NCBI GenBank assembly: GCA_963843455.1
Contig: CAWJKE010000010.1
Coordinates: 248,001-312,000 of the forward strand
DNA length: 64,000 bases
Direction: 5' to 3'
Source: CAIQPS01 sp963843455
GTDB lineage: Bacteria > Actinomycetota > Thermoleophilia > RBG-16-64-13
Of this stretch, positions 62,354 to 64,000 are shown piece by piece. A program made the position numbers and the translations under genes. The stretch's first letter is position 1, and every line of letters begins with the position of its first letter. The notes under the pieces were generated by a model that did no database searches, was not told the origin of the DNA, and saw only the letters and a list, made by a program, of their open reading frames with translations.

Positions 62354-63280
62354 CTAGTGGTCGATGATGGTCTTGTAAGTGCCGTCGGCGAAGAGGCCCT
62401 GGACCGCCTTCAGGAGGGCGTCGCGCAACGCGTCGTTGCCCTTTTTCACGGCGATGCCGTCAGGCTGATTCTCCCAGCCCTCGGGGGGGTTGGGGTCGTT
62501 GATGAGTTCGAACGTATTGCCGCCGTCTGTGTTCACCGCGACATAACCCGCCGTCGAAGCGTCGGTGACGATGGCGTCCACCTTGCCGCCCTTGAGCGCT
62601 AGCAAGTTGGCACGGCTGGTCGGGATACTCATTGGCCTTGATCAACGGTTTGCCCTCGGACTTGAGTATCTCGTTGATGGCAGTGACGGAATCCGCCTGG
62701 GTCGTGCCTTTCTCAGTGCCTACCGTCAATGCCGGACAGGGACGCGATCCCGGTGATCCCTTTGGGATTGCCCTTCGTCACCAATATGCCCGTCCCGTCC
62801 TGAGCGTAGTCGACGAAGTCGTACTGTCTCCTGGCGGGAGAGTTTGTCGGTGAAGGCGGACATGCCGATGTCGTACTTACCCGAGTCGATGCCGATGAGG
62901 ATGCTGTCGAAGGTGGCATTGATGAACTGGAACCCGGGCACGCCCATCTTGGCGGCGATCGCCTGGCCGAGGTCATAGTCGAAGCCGGTAACCGTGTCGG
63001 TGCCCTCTACGAACATCTCCCACGGCGGGTACGATACGTCGCATCCCACCTTGATTGGGGTGCTCTTGTAGTTGTCCGGCAGCGTGGCCAGGATGCTCGG
63101 ATCCGGCTGGATGCCGGCCACGAGCTTCTGGATGTCGTACGCTGCCGGGGCCGCGGCCGTAGTCGTGGTCGCCGCCGCGGCGGTAGTCGTGGTCGTGGTC
63201 TCGCCGCATCCGGTTGCCACCGGAAGGACGATCAGCACGAGCACGAGCAGCGCGATTGAAAGGACCAGAATCTTCTTCAA
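62354..63280 (-). CDS. Amino-acid ABC transporter substrate-binding lipoprotein, with three frameshifts
   Basis: About 308 residues of a family 3 (SBP_bac_3) solute receptor. The TTG start at 63280 follows AGGAGG and opens a lipoprotein signal (KKILVLSIALLVLVLIVLPV, lipobox ATGC). A Thr/Ala-rich linker is followed by IKVGCDVSYPPWEMFVEGTD, GFDYDLGQAIAAKMG and SGKYDIGMSAFTD. Frames then change at about 62823, 62732 and 62631, each consistent with one extra base. They recover FVDYAQDGTGILVTKGNPKG, LTVGTEKGTTQADSV and TSRANLLALKGGKVDAIVTD. Three slips within 200 bases suggest poor sequence here, or a decayed gene. It belongs to the permease/ATPase operon. Confidence 0.85.
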
Positions 63281-63450
63281 GTACCCCACCTCCTGGATTT
63301 TTGCCGAGCATTCCGTCCGAGCGGGGTTGCCTACCCGCGCCGGGCCCGGCCTTGCATGGCCATACCGCACGGTGAATTCATACCACGGCTCTTCCCCCGT
63401 GTCTAACCGTGCCCGGCTATTCTAGCGTGCAAAGGTATACTTCGCGCGCG

Positions 63451-64000
63451 ATGAGTCCCGATAACGACACAACCTCCACTCGGCCTTCGTCCAGCCCGGC
63501 CCTCTTCGAGGAGCCGGCGGCCGGCGGCGTCCGCTGCACGGTGTGTCCCCATCTCTGCGTCATCGGGGAGAACTGCGGAGGGTCTGTGCAAGGCCCGCGG
63601 AGTGCGGGACGGCCGCCTGGTCAGCCTCACCTACGGCCGGCCGGCGAGCGTCATCAGCGACGAGATCGAGAAGAAGCCGCTCTTTCACTTCCATCCCGGC
63701 ACCCGGGCCCTCTCCCTCGGGTGCTACGGCTGCAACGTGCTGTGTATCGGATGCCAGAACTGGCAGATATCCCATGCGAACGCGCGCAACGAGACGGCGC
63801 GTCTGTCCGAACTCTCCCCCGAGGCCGCGGTCGCCCTGGCCAAGCGGCACAAGCTGTCCGGGGTGGCCTTCACCTACAATGACCCCGCGGTGTGGATCGA
63901 GTACGTCCACGACGTGTGTGCCGCGTTCAAGGAGGCCGGTCTGTACACTGCCTTCGTGACCGCGGGCTATCTCACTGAGGCGGCAGTGGACTTCGTGGGA
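63451..64000 (+). CDS. Radical-SAM protein of the AmmeMemoRadiSam/PflA-like group, partial, with one frameshift
   Basis: Only the first 183 codons are in the window. The N-terminus has RCTVCPHLCVIGENCGG, then, after a one-base insertion near 63581, LCKARGVRDGRLVSLTYGRP. The radical-SAM cluster motif is CNVLCIGCQNWQIS (CX3CX2C) and it goes on with FTYNDPAVWIEYVHD, typical of the AmmeMemoRadiSam system enzymes (homologues of pyruvate formate-lyase activase). The partner proteins (AMMECR1 and Memo) would be expected beyond the window. ATG 63451 is the start. It is divergent from the amino-acid transporter, across 170 bases where nothing is recognised. Confidence 0.85.

Noticed and set aside
1..64000. 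tRNA, rRNA, CRISPR arrays, insertion sequences or prophage
   Set aside because: None was recognisable by eye; a covariance-model or repeat search was not possible here.

Overview
The window is about 64 kb of GC-rich bacterial chromosome spanning the replication origin. Its dnaA, oriC, rpmH, rnpA, yidD, yidC, jag, mnmE, mnmG, rsmG, parA, parB layout is the classical oriC neighbourhood. High GC, frequent GTG and TTG starts, an LprG-like lipoprotein beside a 14-helix-type MFS exporter, and a DEDDh exonuclease fused to a UvrC-like GIY-YIG protein all point to Actinomycetota. Two-subunit iron-sulphur fumarase, a radical-SAM AmmeMemoRadiSam-type protein and two GH57 enzymes suggest a deep-branching, possibly anaerobic class rather than a streptomycete or mycobacterium. 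The lineage is inference; no rRNA gene lies in the window.

Layout. 1-2500: dnaA (cut by the window edge) is preceded on the same strand by a gene for a GHKL-type ATPase fused to a winged helix. The origin, with several DnaA boxes, lies upstream of both. 2500-14700, plus strand: a good sigma-70-type promoter, then rpmH, rnpA, yidD, yidC, jag, mnmE, an MnmG-like flavoprotein, mnmG (carrying a perfect parS), rsmG, parA and parB. These are followed by a SIMPL lipoprotein, a small unknown protein, a Roadblock protein and a corrinoid adenosyltransferase. 14700-21900, minus strand: a tightly coupled chain of glycosyltransferase, two GH57 glycosidases, an SAM hydrolase and rlmN. 22000-27600: TrpB2, a DUF72 protein, a D-2-hydroxyacid dehydrogenase, a lipoprotein, a cupin and trpS.

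27800-32500: a fumarase-succinate dehydrogenase operon (two fumarase subunits, sdhC, sdhD, sdhA, sdhB). 32600-42800: a tautomerase, a fused FAD/iron-sulphur 2-hydroxyacid dehydrogenase, a CocE-type hydrolase, CorA, a membrane protein with a degenerate M28 peptidase domain, moeA, and a possible leader-peptide/terminator module in front of a 61-residue protein. 42800-51300: the DEDDh-GIY-YIG nuclease divergent from a fatty-acid synthesis operon (fabZ, fabH, fabD, fabG, fabF, accD, accA) that lacks acpP. 51200-64000: an HNH nuclease, rarA, a Glu-Pro-rich anchored protein, a YhaM-like exoribonuclease, the MFS/LprG pair, two unknown proteins, a Mut7-C protein, DedA, an amino-acid ABC transporter and a truncated radical-SAM gene.

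About a dozen otherwise intact genes, including housekeeping ones, carry single-base frameshifts. I read these mainly as sequence or assembly errors and annotate each gene across its full span. No tRNA, rRNA, CRISPR array, insertion sequence or prophage was recognised by eye.
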